From the NCBI GenBank assembly GCA_947575475.1, contig CANPNN010000031.1, positions 1 to 11,289 of the forward strand: a stretch of 11,289 bases of DNA. The letters run 5' to 3'. Shown one piece after another: positions 1 to 6,502 of the stretch (the first letter of the stretch is position 1; the number at the start of each line of letters is the position of its first letter). A program made the translations under genes and the position numbers. The stretch is from an uncultured Pseudoflavonifractor sp. Lineage in GTDB: Bacteria; Bacillota_A; Clostridia; Oscillospirales; Oscillospiraceae. The notes under the pieces are model-generated. The model was not told the DNA's origin and searched no databases. It saw nothing but the letters and a program-made list of their open reading frames with translations.

Positions 1-928
1 TCTCCCCCAGCCACTCCACCTCATAGGTGCCCAAAATCTTCTGGGCGGCGGAGGAGAGGAGTTCCTCAAAGAGGTCCATCATGTCGTTGAAGTCGGCATA
101 GGCCTGGTAGAGTTCCACGGTGGTGAACTCTGGGTTGTGCTTGGGGTCCATGCCCTCGTTGCGGAAGATGCGGCCCAGGTCGTAGACCCGGTCCATTCCG
201 CCCACGATAAGCCGCTTCAGGGGCAACTCAGTGGCAATGCGCAGGTACATATCAATGTCCAAGGTGTTGTGATGGGTCACGAAGGGCCGGGCAGTGGCTC
301 CCCCCTGAATGGTGTTGAGAACGGGGGTCTCCACCTCCATGAAGCCCCGGTTATCCAGAAAGTCCCGGACGTGCTTGACAAATTGGCTCCGGATCACAAA
401 GTTCCGCTTCACCTCGGGGTTCATGATCAGATCCACATACCGCTGGCGGTAGCGCAGCTCCTTGTCCTGGAGGCCGTGAAACTTCTCAGGCAGAGGCAGC
501 AGGGACTTGCTGAGGAGGGTGATATCCTTGGCCCGAACGCTCATCTCCCCCCGCTGGGTGCGGAAGACTTCCCCTTCCACGCCTACGATATCACCGATAT
601 CGTACTTTTTGAACTTCTTATAGACCGCCTCATCCATCTCGTCCTGACGGGCGTAGAGCTGGATGCGGCCGTCCCGGTCCTGGAGGTCGCAGAAGGACAC
701 CTTGCCCATGCCCCGCTTGGACATGAGCCGGCCCGCCACCTTCACAGGCTTCCCCTCCATGGCGTCAAAGTTATCCTTGATCTGCTGGCTGGTGGCATCC
801 CAGTCGAATTTGGTCTGCTGGAAGGGGTCCTCCCCAGCCGCCTGAAGCTCGGCAAGCTTATCCCGGCGGATCTTCAGCAGCTCGGAAAGCTCGGGCTGCT
901 GGGGGGCGTTCTTTTGTTCCTCTGCCAT
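1..928 (-). CDS. lysS: Lysine--tRNA ligase (class II), 3' part beyond the window
   Basis: Charges tRNA-Lys with lysine in the cytoplasm. The window holds the first 309 residues of a protein that is usually about 490-500; the frame is still open at position 2. Seen: an N-terminal OB-fold anticodon-binding domain (about residues 60-145, with VAGRLMSKRGMGK and DLQDRDGRIQLY), class II motif 1 around RYRQRYVDLI (159-168) and ETPVL (200-204), and motif 2 with GRIFRNEGMDPKHNPEFT (252-269). Motif 3 would lie outside the window. The ATG at 926-928 is preceded by TAGGAG with 8 nt spacing, which fixes the start. The gene lies 47 nt downstream of greA with no promoter or terminator in between, so the two are probably co-transcribed; the greA-lysS pairing is common in Firmicutes. 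Identification is very secure. Confidence 0.97.
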   Translation of the reverse strand, partial: MAEEQKNAPQQPELSELLKIRRDKLAELQAAGEDPFQQTKFDWDATSQQIKDNFDAMEGKPVKVAGRLMSKRGMGKVSFCDLQDRDGRIQLYARQDEMDEAVYKKFKKYDIGDIVGVEGEVFRTQRGEMSVRAKDITLLSKSLLPLPEKFHGLQDKELRYRQRYVDLIMNPEVKRNFVIRSQFVKHVRDFLDNRGFMEVETPVLNTIQGGATARPFVTHHNTLDIDMYLRIATELPLKRLIVGGMDRVYDLGRIFRNEGMDPKHNPEFTTVELYQAYADFNDMMDLFEELLSSAAQKILGTYEVEWLGE

Positions 929-975
929 AATGATTCTCCTATCTGCAATGTAAAACTTACGTTACATCCGGGCCA

Positions 976-1452
976 TCAACCCTTTTGAATATCGGTCACG
1001 GTGTAGTAGAGCATCCCAATGGGGGCCTCTACCTCCACCTTATCGCCCAGGGCCTTGCCCAACAGGGCCTTGCCAAAAGGGGAATCCTCGGAGATGCGGC
1101 CCTTCATGGGATCGGCCTCCTGGGAGCCCACCACCCGGTAGGTGGTCTCCTTCCCCGTTTTTTCGTCCTTCACGGTCACCTGGCTGCCGATACCCACAGC
1201 GTTGGCGTCAAAGTGCTGCTCCTCGATCAGCACGTAATTCGACAGCACCGCCTCGATCTCCGCGATGCGGGAGAAGAGCTTGCCCTGCTCATTTTTGGCC
1301 TCGTCGTACTCGCTGTTTTCGCTCAGGTCGCCAAAGGAGCGGGCCTCCTTGATAAGTTCAGCTACCTCCTTTTCCCGAACGGTCTTCAGGTAGTTGAGTT
1401 CTTCCTTCAGTTCCTCCATATGCTTGGGGGTCAGTTTGTATTGCTTGGCCAT
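976..1452 (-). CDS. greA: Transcription elongation factor GreA
   Basis: GreA enters the secondary channel of RNA polymerase and stimulates cleavage of backtracked transcripts, rescuing arrested complexes. The 158-residue length is exactly typical. Seen: an N-terminal antiparallel coiled coil (about residues 8-75) whose tip carries GDLSENSEYDEA (41-52), including the acidic residues D42 and E45 that correspond to the Mg-coordinating pair of E. coli GreA; then the C-terminal FKBP-like domain with SPFGKALLGK (124-133) and VEVEAPIG. The ATG at 1450-1452 follows an AAGGAAAGGTGA ribosome-binding region. It is the first gene of the unit that continues into lysS, and has its own consensus promoter and a structured leader (see separate entries). 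Confidence 0.97.
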   Translation of the reverse strand: MAKQYKLTPKHMEELKEELNYLKTVREKEVAELIKEARSFGDLSENSEYDEAKNEQGKLFSRIAEIEAVLSNYVLIEEQHFDANAVGIGSQVTVKDEKTGKETTYRVVGSQEADPMKGRISEDSPFGKALLGKALGDKVEVEAPIGMLYYTVTDIQKG

Positions 1453-1490
1453 TTTTCCGTCACCTTTCCTTAATTGTTCCGATTACATGG

Positions 1491-1510
1491 AAAAAGCCGT
1501 TGCCGGCCTT
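1491..1510 (-). terminator. Terminator-like hairpin in the greA leader (possible attenuator)
   Basis: On the minus strand the sequence forms a GCCG/CGGC stem capped by GCAA (a GNRA-type tetraloop), extended by a G-U and two A-U pairs, and the stem is followed by a T tract (TTTTT, partly paired). It lies about 20-40 nt after the predicted start site and about 40 nt before the greA ATG. Termination here would release a leader RNA of about 40 nt. The stem is short, so termination would be partial at most. Confidence 0.5.
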
Positions 1511-1537
1511 GTTTTCTGCTGGTGATATGATTCTGTT

Positions 1538-1566
1538 ATTATATGTATTTTCTCCCCTTCTGTCAA
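1538..1566 (-). promoter_or_regulatory. Consensus sigma-A promoter of greA-lysS
   Basis: A perfect TTGACA (1561-1566) and a perfect TATAAT (1538-1543) are separated by exactly 17 nt (1544-1560). The start site would be near 1531, giving a greA leader of about 80 nt. The -35 hexamer overlaps the TGA stop (1563-1565) of the upstream 214-residue gene, so the promoter begins where that gene ends. Confidence 0.9.
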
Positions 1567-2207
1567 GGCCAATCCACCCGCAGCTCCTTCCTGTCTATTC
1601 GCCCCGTTTCCCACAGAAGCTCCAAAAAGGGCAGCTCCACCTCCGGCAAAAGGGTAAGCCCCAGAAGCTCTGGCTCCCCCCAGAGCCGGAGAGTCCGCTC
1701 CAGCTGAGAAGGGCGGGGTCCCAGCTCCACCGCCGCCAGGGGCGGCCGCCCCTGCCCCAGATGGAGAGGGACCGCACCGAACCGCTCCCTCAGATGGAGG
1801 GCCAGCTCCTCCTCCCCCCGGTCAAAATCCAGGTAAAGCCCCCCCACTTGGGGGCAGAGGCCCTCCGCTATGACCCAGGCCTCAGGCCCCGCCGTCTCCC
1901 CCCGGAGGGCGACTTGGCGCTCCCGCAGGGGAACGGCGGCCACCAGCGTCAGCACCAGCTCTGCCCCCATGGCCCGCAGGAGGGGCAGAGGGCTGACAGG
2001 CCGCAGCGGCTCCGGATCCAGCGCGGGATCATCGCTCCAAAACCTTCGGATCCCTCTTCTGTATAGCCGTCCCGCCAATCTTCTCAGACGGCGGGGAGAA
2101 TATTTTCGCGGCAGGGCCACCCGGATAAGGGGAAGACCCATGGGGGCCGCCGCCTCATAGCGGGGCCAAAGCATTTTCTCCTCAGTGCGGTAAAAGTAGG
2201 CCACCAT
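1563..2207 (-). CDS. Unrecognised conserved-looking protein, 214 aa
   Basis: I do not recognise this family. The protein is 214 residues, without a signal peptide or clear membrane helix, so probably cytoplasmic. It is rich in Arg, Leu and Pro. A basic stretch (about residues 33-56, with PRKYSPRRLRRLAGRLYRRG) is followed by alternating hydrophobic strands and helices (AELVLTLVAAVPL near 81-93, GGLYLDFDRGEEELALHLRERFG near 121-143), suggesting a compact alpha/beta fold. The ATG at 2205-2207 has a purine-rich GGAGGGGGG about 10-18 nt upstream. It starts 41 nt after the S41 protease gene in the same direction with no terminator between, so it is likely the last gene of that unit. Its stop codon overlaps the -35 box of greA. 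Coding status is supported by the operon position and by continuous codon use; function is unknown. Confidence 0.75.
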   Translation of the reverse strand: MVAYFYRTEEKMLWPRYEAAAPMGLPLIRVALPRKYSPRRLRRLAGRLYRRGIRRFWSDDPALDPEPLRPVSPLPLLRAMGAELVLTLVAAVPLRERQVALRGETAGPEAWVIAEGLCPQVGGLYLDFDRGEEELALHLRERFGAVPLHLGQGRPPLAAVELGPRPSQLERTLRLWGEPELLGLTLLPEVELPFLELLWETGRIDRKELRVDWP

Positions 2208-2248
2208 CTCTCATCGCCCCCCTCCGGTCAAGAATATGCGCAAAGGGC

Positions 2249-3427
2249 TCAGGGAAGAAGGGCCAATGCGGCCTGAAGTTGGGCATCCTCCTCCCGCGCC
2301 AAAGTTCCGGCCCGAAGGGCGGCTTGCGCCGTCTCATTCAGTTCCACCTCCCTGTCCAGGGTCACTCCTGTTCCGATCAGGGAGACTCCCGCTCCTGTGC
2401 GGTAGCGGCCGGTGGACAGGTTCAGGGCTCCTCCGTTGGGAAGAGGAATGGCCTGTTGAGAGTAGCCCTTGCCCGAGGTCGCCTCCCCCACGATAGGGGC
2501 CCCCACGCTCTCCTGGAGCTGGGCGGCGAAAAACTCGGCGGCGGAATAGGTATCCGCGTTCACCAGGGTCGCCATGGGCAGCTCCACGCTTTTTTCGTCC
2601 GATTCGGTCACTGTCTCCCGCCCTCCCTTGGTCTCTGAGCGGAAGATGGGACCCTCGGGCAGGAGGTGATCCAGCATCTGGGTCAGCTCGGATACATAGC
2701 CCCCGCCGTTGTTTCTCATATCGAAAACCAGGGCGGCCGCCCCCTGCTCCTCCAGGGCCTCCACCGCTCCCTGCACCTGGTCGGCGCTGTGGGTATAGAA
2801 GTTTTTCACCTGGATGTAGCCCACATTGCCCTCTATAAGCTCATAGGAGACTGAGACGCTCTCCACCTGGGTCCGCCGAAGTTCCACCTCCCGCTCGCCC
2901 CCATTCAAGGCCCGGACTGTAAGAGTCACCATAGTCGCCTCCTCCCCCTGGACCAGGGCGGTCCCCTCCTCCAGGGTCTTATCCGCCAAAGAGATCCCGT
3001 CCACGGCGGTGACGATCTCCCCCGCGGTCAGGCCCGCAGCTTGAGCGGGGGCGTTCTCATAGACCTCCAGGATGCGAAGTCCCTCCCCCTCTGCGGCCTC
3101 CACCGAGATCCCCACTCCCACAAAGGAGTTCTCCCGGCGCTGGTTCTGGGCGGCGTAGCCTTCGGCGTTCAGATAATAGCTCCAGCGGTCTCCTGTTCCG
3201 GCCACCATGCCGGCAAGGGCGCTGTCCACCACCCGGTCCGGCTCATACTCCCCCACAAACTGGGTCTGGACCAGGCCCCAGGCCTCGGCCAGGGAGAGGA
3301 CATAGGGGCCCAGGACGACCCACAGCAGGAGGATCCCGGTGGCCAGAGCCGCCATGGCTCCCCCCAGGGCAGCCAGGATCATCTGGGAAGAGGTGAACCT
3401 CTTTTCTCTTTTCTTGGCACTGAGCAT
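2249..3427 (-). CDS. Membrane-anchored S41 family C-terminal processing peptidase (Ctp/CtpB-like)
   Basis: A serine protease acting outside the membrane. Numbered from the ATG at 3425-3427 (392 aa): cytoplasmic basic start, one transmembrane helix (about 17-39), helical segment with GTGDRWSYYL, PDZ domain (about 97-182) for substrate binding, then the S41 catalytic core. The likely catalytic pair is Ser295 in NADTYSAAEF and Lys320 in GEATSGKGYSQ; FDMRNNGGGYV (about 235-245) is the conserved S41 glycine motif. An upstream in-frame TTG (3449-3451) would add 8 residues, but it sits inside the T tract of a terminator; the ATG has AAAGGAT about 8 nt upstream, so I prefer it. In Bacillus subtilis ctpB likewise lies next to ftsEX and functions in the sporulation sigma-K checkpoint; a similar role here is inference only. 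Confidence 0.92.
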   Translation of the reverse strand: MLSAKKREKRFTSSQMILAALGGAMAALATGILLLWVVLGPYVLSLAEAWGLVQTQFVGEYEPDRVVDSALAGMVAGTGDRWSYYLNAEGYAAQNQRRENSFVGVGISVEAAEGEGLRILEVYENAPAQAAGLTAGEIVTAVDGISLADKTLEEGTALVQGEEATMVTLTVRALNGGEREVELRRTQVESVSVSYELIEGNVGYIQVKNFYTHSADQVQGAVEALEEQGAAALVFDMRNNGGGYVSELTQMLDHLLPEGPIFRSETKGGRETVTESDEKSVELPMATLVNADTYSAAEFFAAQLQESVGAPIVGEATSGKGYSQQAIPLPNGGALNLSTGRYRTGAGVSLIGTGVTLDREVELNETAQAALRAGTLAREEDAQLQAALALLP

Positions 3428-3448
3428 ACTACCAATCCTTTCCAGGTT

Positions 3449-3486
3449 CAAAAAGAAAGGCGGACGGAGGTCGCCTCCGCCCGCCC
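3449..3486 (-). terminator. Strong intrinsic terminator after the M23 peptidase gene
   Basis: On the minus strand, arms 3474-3486 and 3458-3470 pair over 13 bp (11 Watson-Crick pairs plus two G-U) around a 3-nt loop (3471-3473), followed by TTTCTTTTT. It begins 12 nt past the TAA of the M23 gene and ends about 22 nt before the S41 protease ATG. Confidence 0.88.
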
Positions 3487-3498
3487 TGAAGTCCGTCT

Positions 3499-4776
3499 TT
3501 AATCTCTGAAATCAAAGGTCATGCCGGGGAACATGGTCAGCGCATTCTGCCGCACGCCGTTCTTCCGCAATTCCAGATGGAGGTGGTTGCCCGTGGAGGA
3601 GCCGGTGGAACCCACCAGGCCCAGCACCTGGCCCTGGCTCACCACATCCCCCTCCTTCACCTTTCGGGAGCCCCGCTGCATGTGGGCGTAAAGGGTGGAT
3701 ATCCCATTTCCGTGATTAATGACCACATACTCCCCATAGGAATTGGGGGCGTATGCCGAGGTGGCCACCACCCCTCCCTGGACCGCTTTGACGTTGGTGC
3801 CGCCGGGGGCGGCGATATCGGTACCGCTGTGATTGTGGTACTTCTTTGTGATGGGATGGGTCCGGGGCCCGAAACGGGAGGTAATGACATTGTTGCTGGC
3901 GGGCAGAGGATACAGATAGCCCGTGCCGGGATCGAACGTGATCTGCTGGGAGGCGATGAGCCGGTCCAGCTCCTTCTCCTTCTTGGAGATCTCGGCGGCG
4001 ATCTTCTTCTCCTCCGCCTCTTCGGCCGCAACCAGCGCCTCGGCGGCGGCGGCGTCCTTTTTCAACTCATCCAGGATCTCCTGGGCCTCCTGGACCTTGG
4101 CGTCCTGCTCGGCCCGCTGCTCCTCCTGTTGGGCCCGCTGCTCCTCCAGCCCCGCTCTAGACTCATTCAGAGCGGTCAGAGTAGCCTCCACCTCCTCCTT
4201 TGCGGCCACCAGGGCGACCACCACAGAGTTATCATACTCCATAATAAGATCTACCATGGCAAGCCGGTCCAGAAGATCGGAAAAGTCACTGGCGGAAAAG
4301 AGCACCGACCAGTAGGAGATATCTCCCGATTCCTCCATCGACCTTGCCCGTTGGCAAAAACGGGTATATGCCGCCGTCTCCCGGTCCTGGGCCTCGGCGA
4401 GAGCGACCTCCTCCGCCTGGATAAGCTGGGTATATGTATCGATCTGGCTCTGGGTGTTGGCGATCTGGGCGTCGATAGCGGCAAGCTGCTGCGCCAGGAT
4501 CTGGTGCTGCTGCATGGCCTGTGCCTTGTCGCTCTTGATGGCGTCCAGCTGGGCCTGAAGCTCCTTCTTCTTGGCGGCAGCCTCGGAGGCGCTGGACTTC
4601 AGGCCCGAGATCTGGTTTTTCAGCTCGGTCTGTGTGGCCGCCCGGGCACTGAGAATGGCCGTACTGAGCAAAGGCAGTACCAGAGCCAGGGCCAACAGGA
4701 CGCAGATGGCCACACTGACGATCCGGCGTATATCCGGCTTATATTTTTTTTGTTTGCGCTGTGGTGTTTTTCCCAC
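3499..4776 (-). CDS. Coiled-coil M23 (LytM) peptidoglycan endopeptidase, PcsB/EnvC/CwlO-like, FtsEX partner
   Basis: An extracellular zinc endopeptidase that cleaves peptide cross-links in peptidoglycan. 425 residues: basic cytoplasmic start, signal or anchor helix (about 20-47, with a possible ARA-A cleavage site), long coiled coil (about 50-275) including the SYWSVLFSASDFSDLLDRL region (154-172) typical of PcsB/CwlO-type regulators, then a LytM domain (about 285-415). All metal and catalytic residues are present: H316 and D320 in HSGTD, H365 in YAHM, H398 and H400 in HLHLEL, so it should be an active enzyme, unlike degenerate EnvC. It starts with GTG (4774-4776) behind AAGGAGGGG at 6 nt. 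It lies 60 nt after ftsX on the same strand. In E. coli and streptococci FtsX binds such coiled coils (EnvC, PcsB) and FtsEX ATPase activity switches the hydrolase system on; the arrangement here strongly suggests the same. Confidence 0.94.
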   Translation of the reverse strand: MGKTPQRKQKKYKPDIRRIVSVAICVLLALALVLPLLSTAILSARAATQTELKNQISGLKSSASEAAAKKKELQAQLDAIKSDKAQAMQQHQILAQQLAAIDAQIANTQSQIDTYTQLIQAEEVALAEAQDRETAAYTRFCQRARSMEESGDISYWSVLFSASDFSDLLDRLAMVDLIMEYDNSVVVALVAAKEEVEATLTALNESRAGLEEQRAQQEEQRAEQDAKVQEAQEILDELKKDAAAAEALVAAEEAEEKKIAAEISKKEKELDRLIASQQITFDPGTGYLYPLPASNNVITSRFGPRTHPITKKYHNHSGTDIAAPGGTNVKAVQGGVVATSAYAPNSYGEYVVINHGNGISTLYAHMQRGSRKVKEGDVVSQGQVLGLVGSTGSSTGNHLHLELRKNGVRQNALTMFPGMTFDFRD

Positions 4777-4802
4777 TTGAGTCCCCTCCTTGGGAGATAT
4801 AA

Positions 4803-4833
4803 CCGGCAGGACGGCGGACCCGCCGTCCGCCGG
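4803..4833 (-). other. GC-rich intergenic stem-loop between ftsX and the M23 gene
   Basis: Arms 4809-4817 and 4820-4828 are perfect 9-bp reverse complements, extended by a further 5 bp (4803-4807 with 4829-4833) across one bulged base at 4808. No T tract follows on the minus strand (TTATATCTCC comes next), so it is not a normal terminator. It starts 3 nt after the ftsX stop and lies about 14-18 nt before the ribosome-binding site of the M23 gene. Confidence 0.75.
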
Positions 4834-4836
4834 GGG

Positions 4837-5736
4837 TCAGACCTGCAAAAATTTCCGAATGGCCATGACCGAGCCGCCGGTACCTACCACCAGGCCGGTG
4901 ACGGCAAAGACCCCCAGCACCTTGGGCCATATATCCCCGAACGGGATCACACTGATCAACTGGAAGGTCGCGCCCGTATCAATGGCCTGGGCAATGATGG
5001 CGTAGATCCCCCACTGGAGGAAAAAGGCCACCACCGCGCCAAACAGGCCCAGCAGCATCCCCTCAAAGACAAAGGGCCCCCGGACAAAGCCGTTGGTGGC
5101 GCCGCACATCTTCATGATGGCGATCTCTTCCCTTCTCGTAAAGGTGCCCAGCTTGATGGTGTTGTAGATGATAAAAAGGGAGATGGCCAGCAGCATAAGG
5201 ATAAGGACCAGAGCCACCCCCGCCGCCACATTGCGGATCAACACAAAACCCTCAGCCACTTCGGGAGCCGCCTGGTGACCCTGAATGCCCTCGATAGCCT
5301 CCACCGCGTCAATGGTCGCCTGCATCAGGCTCAGATCGCTCATGTGGATCGAATACCGGTCCCGGAACACCTCGGTAGGCAATTCGGAATAAAGCTCCGC
5401 ATTTTTGTCGCTGGCATACTTTTCCGCATAGTTCTGCTGGGCCTCTTCCTTGGTGGTAAAGACCACATAGGAGACATTGGGGACCGCCTCGATCTTACTT
5501 TGAAGGGCCGCCGCCTGCTCCCGGGTATAGGTCTCGTCCACAAAAGCCAGGAATTCGTTGTCCTGCTCCAGCTTGCCCAACTCCTGCTCCAGGTTCAGAG
5601 CAACCAGGGAAAAGGAGCCCATGATGAGAAGGCAGGCCACGATCATGATCACCGCGGCGAAGGACATCAGGCCGTGGGTAAAGATGGAGTGGAAGCCCTC
5701 GGAAAAGTAATAACCTATGTTATATGATCTCTTCAT
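4837..5736 (-). CDS. ftsX: Cell division/hydrolase-activating ABC permease FtsX
   Basis: The membrane half of the FtsEX complex, which passes the ATPase cycle of FtsE to periplasmic or cell-wall peptidoglycan hydrolases. 299 residues, normal for the family. Seen: cytoplasmic N-terminus with YNIGYYFSEGFHSIFTHGLMS, TM1 (about 24-48), a large extracellular domain (about 49-165) that in the family contacts the hydrolase coiled coil, then TM2 (about 168-191), TM3 (about 222-246) and TM4 (about 272-294). The cytoplasmic TRREEIAIMKMCGATNGFVRGPF (200-222) is the FtsX hallmark between TM2 and TM3. The ATG at 5734-5736 lies inside the end of ftsE, overlapping it by 17 nt, which implies translational coupling. 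The M23 gene follows. Confidence 0.96.
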   Translation of the reverse strand: MKRSYNIGYYFSEGFHSIFTHGLMSFAAVIMIVACLLIMGSFSLVALNLEQELGKLEQDNEFLAFVDETYTREQAAALQSKIEAVPNVSYVVFTTKEEAQQNYAEKYASDKNAELYSELPTEVFRDRYSIHMSDLSLMQATIDAVEAIEGIQGHQAAPEVAEGFVLIRNVAAGVALVLILMLLAISLFIIYNTIKLGTFTRREEIAIMKMCGATNGFVRGPFVFEGMLLGLFGAVVAFFLQWGIYAIIAQAIDTGATFQLISVIPFGDIWPKVLGVFAVTGLVVGTGGSVMAIRKFLQV

Positions 5737-6412
5737 TTTTATAGTACCCGCCTGTCTCGTCGCTGATGATGCGTCCGTTTTCGATGGCGATGACCCGCTT
5801 GGAGAATCGATTTACCAGCTCCTTCTCATGGGTCACCACCAGCATGGTGGTCCCCAGCTCGTTGATCTTTTCCAGAAGGGTCATGATCTCCAAGGACCGC
5901 TGGGGGTCCAGATTCCCTGTGGGCTCGTCGGCTATGATCATCTGGGGATTGTTCACCAAGGCCCGGGCGATGGCCACCCGCTGCTGCTCGCCGCCCGAAA
6001 GCTGGGAGGGATAGCGATCCCCCTTCCGCGTCAGATCCACCAGATCCAGTACGTAGGGGATCCGCTTGCGGATCTCCCGGGGGGAGGCTCCTACCGCCCG
6101 CATGGCAAATTCCAGATTTTCCCGCACCGTCTTTTTCTCAATGAGACGGAAATCCTGAAAGATGACCCCCAGTGTCCGGCGCATATAGGGGATCTGGTTG
6201 GGCCGGATGCTGTTCAGGTTGTACCCGTTGACCATGATCCGCCCACCGGAGGTCTGTTCCTCTCCGGTAATGAGCTTGATGATGGTGGACTTTCCCGAAC
6301 CGGAAGGACCTACCAGAAAGGCAAACTCCCCGTCGTCGATCTTCAGGGAGATCCCCTTCAGAGCCTTGGTGCCGTTATCGTAGCTTTTTTGGATGTCCAA
6401 AAAACGAATCAT
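5720..6412 (-). CDS. ftsE: Cell division ATP-binding protein FtsE
   Basis: The cytoplasmic ATPase of the FtsEX complex. 230 residues with all ABC motifs intact: Walker A GPSGSGKST (35-43), Q-loop Gln86 in IFQDFRL, signature LSGGEQQR (138-145), Walker B MIIADEPTGNLD (158-169) and switch His195 in VVTHEKE. IFQDFRLIEKKTVREN and ADEPTGNLDP are typical of FtsE rather than of other ABC proteins. The ATG at 6410-6412 follows GAGGAG at 5 nt. It is first in the ftsE-ftsX-M23 run and is preceded by a structured intergenic region after the CdaR-family regulator. The C-terminus overlaps the ftsX start. Confidence 0.97.
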   Translation of the reverse strand: MIRFLDIQKSYDNGTKALKGISLKIDDGEFAFLVGPSGSGKSTIIKLITGEEQTSGGRIMVNGYNLNSIRPNQIPYMRRTLGVIFQDFRLIEKKTVRENLEFAMRAVGASPREIRKRIPYVLDLVDLTRKGDRYPSQLSGGEQQRVAIARALVNNPQMIIADEPTGNLDPQRSLEIMTLLEKINELGTTMLVVTHEKELVNRFSKRVIAIENGRIISDETGGYYKNEEII

Positions 6413-6429
6413 GCCTACTCCTCATAAGA

Positions 6430-6479
6430 CGATTGACAACCCAGCCTGGGCGGAGCGGCCCACGTTTGATTGTCAATCG
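6430..6479 (-). promoter_or_regulatory. Long inverted repeat / nested stem-loop upstream of ftsE
   Basis: The 10-nt arms 6430-6439 (CGATTGACAA, plus strand) and 6470-6479 (TTGTCAATCG) are perfect reverse complements. Inside them a 7x7 symmetric internal loop leads to a 5-bp stem (6447-6451 TGGGC with 6458-6462 GCCCA) around a 6-nt loop. As RNA it would form a two-stem hairpin ending about 12 nt before the ftsE ribosome-binding site; as DNA the two arms are 40 bp apart centre to centre. No T tract follows, so it is not a standard terminator. Confidence 0.65.
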
Positions 6480-6502
6480 CTTTCTCTTATAAATTCTTCT
6501 CC

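Noticed and set aside
949..967. ATGTAA...TTACAT inverted repeat in the greA-lysS gap
   Set aside because: Only 6 bp per arm with an 8-nt spacer and no T tract; weak in a short AT-rich gap, so not called as a regulatory site.
137..988. A 283-codon open frame on the plus strand
   Set aside because: Antisense to lysS, whose identity is certain; composition is that of a mirror frame.
3428..3451. An 8-residue N-terminal extension of the S41 protease from a TTG codon
   Set aside because: The TTG lies in the T tract of the preceding terminator and has no ribosome-binding site; the ATG at 3425-3427 has one.
3960..4260. Repetitive Glu/Gln/Ala-rich coding sequence resembling a DNA repeat
   Set aside because: It encodes the coiled coil of the M23 protein; the repetition follows heptad composition rather than a mobile or satellite repeat.
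3577..5727. A 716-codon open frame on the plus strand
   Set aside because: It lies antisense to the M23 and ftsX genes, has low-complexity His/Leu/Gly-rich sequence without any domain, and crosses two well-identified genes. It arises from the GC-rich codon usage of the real genes.
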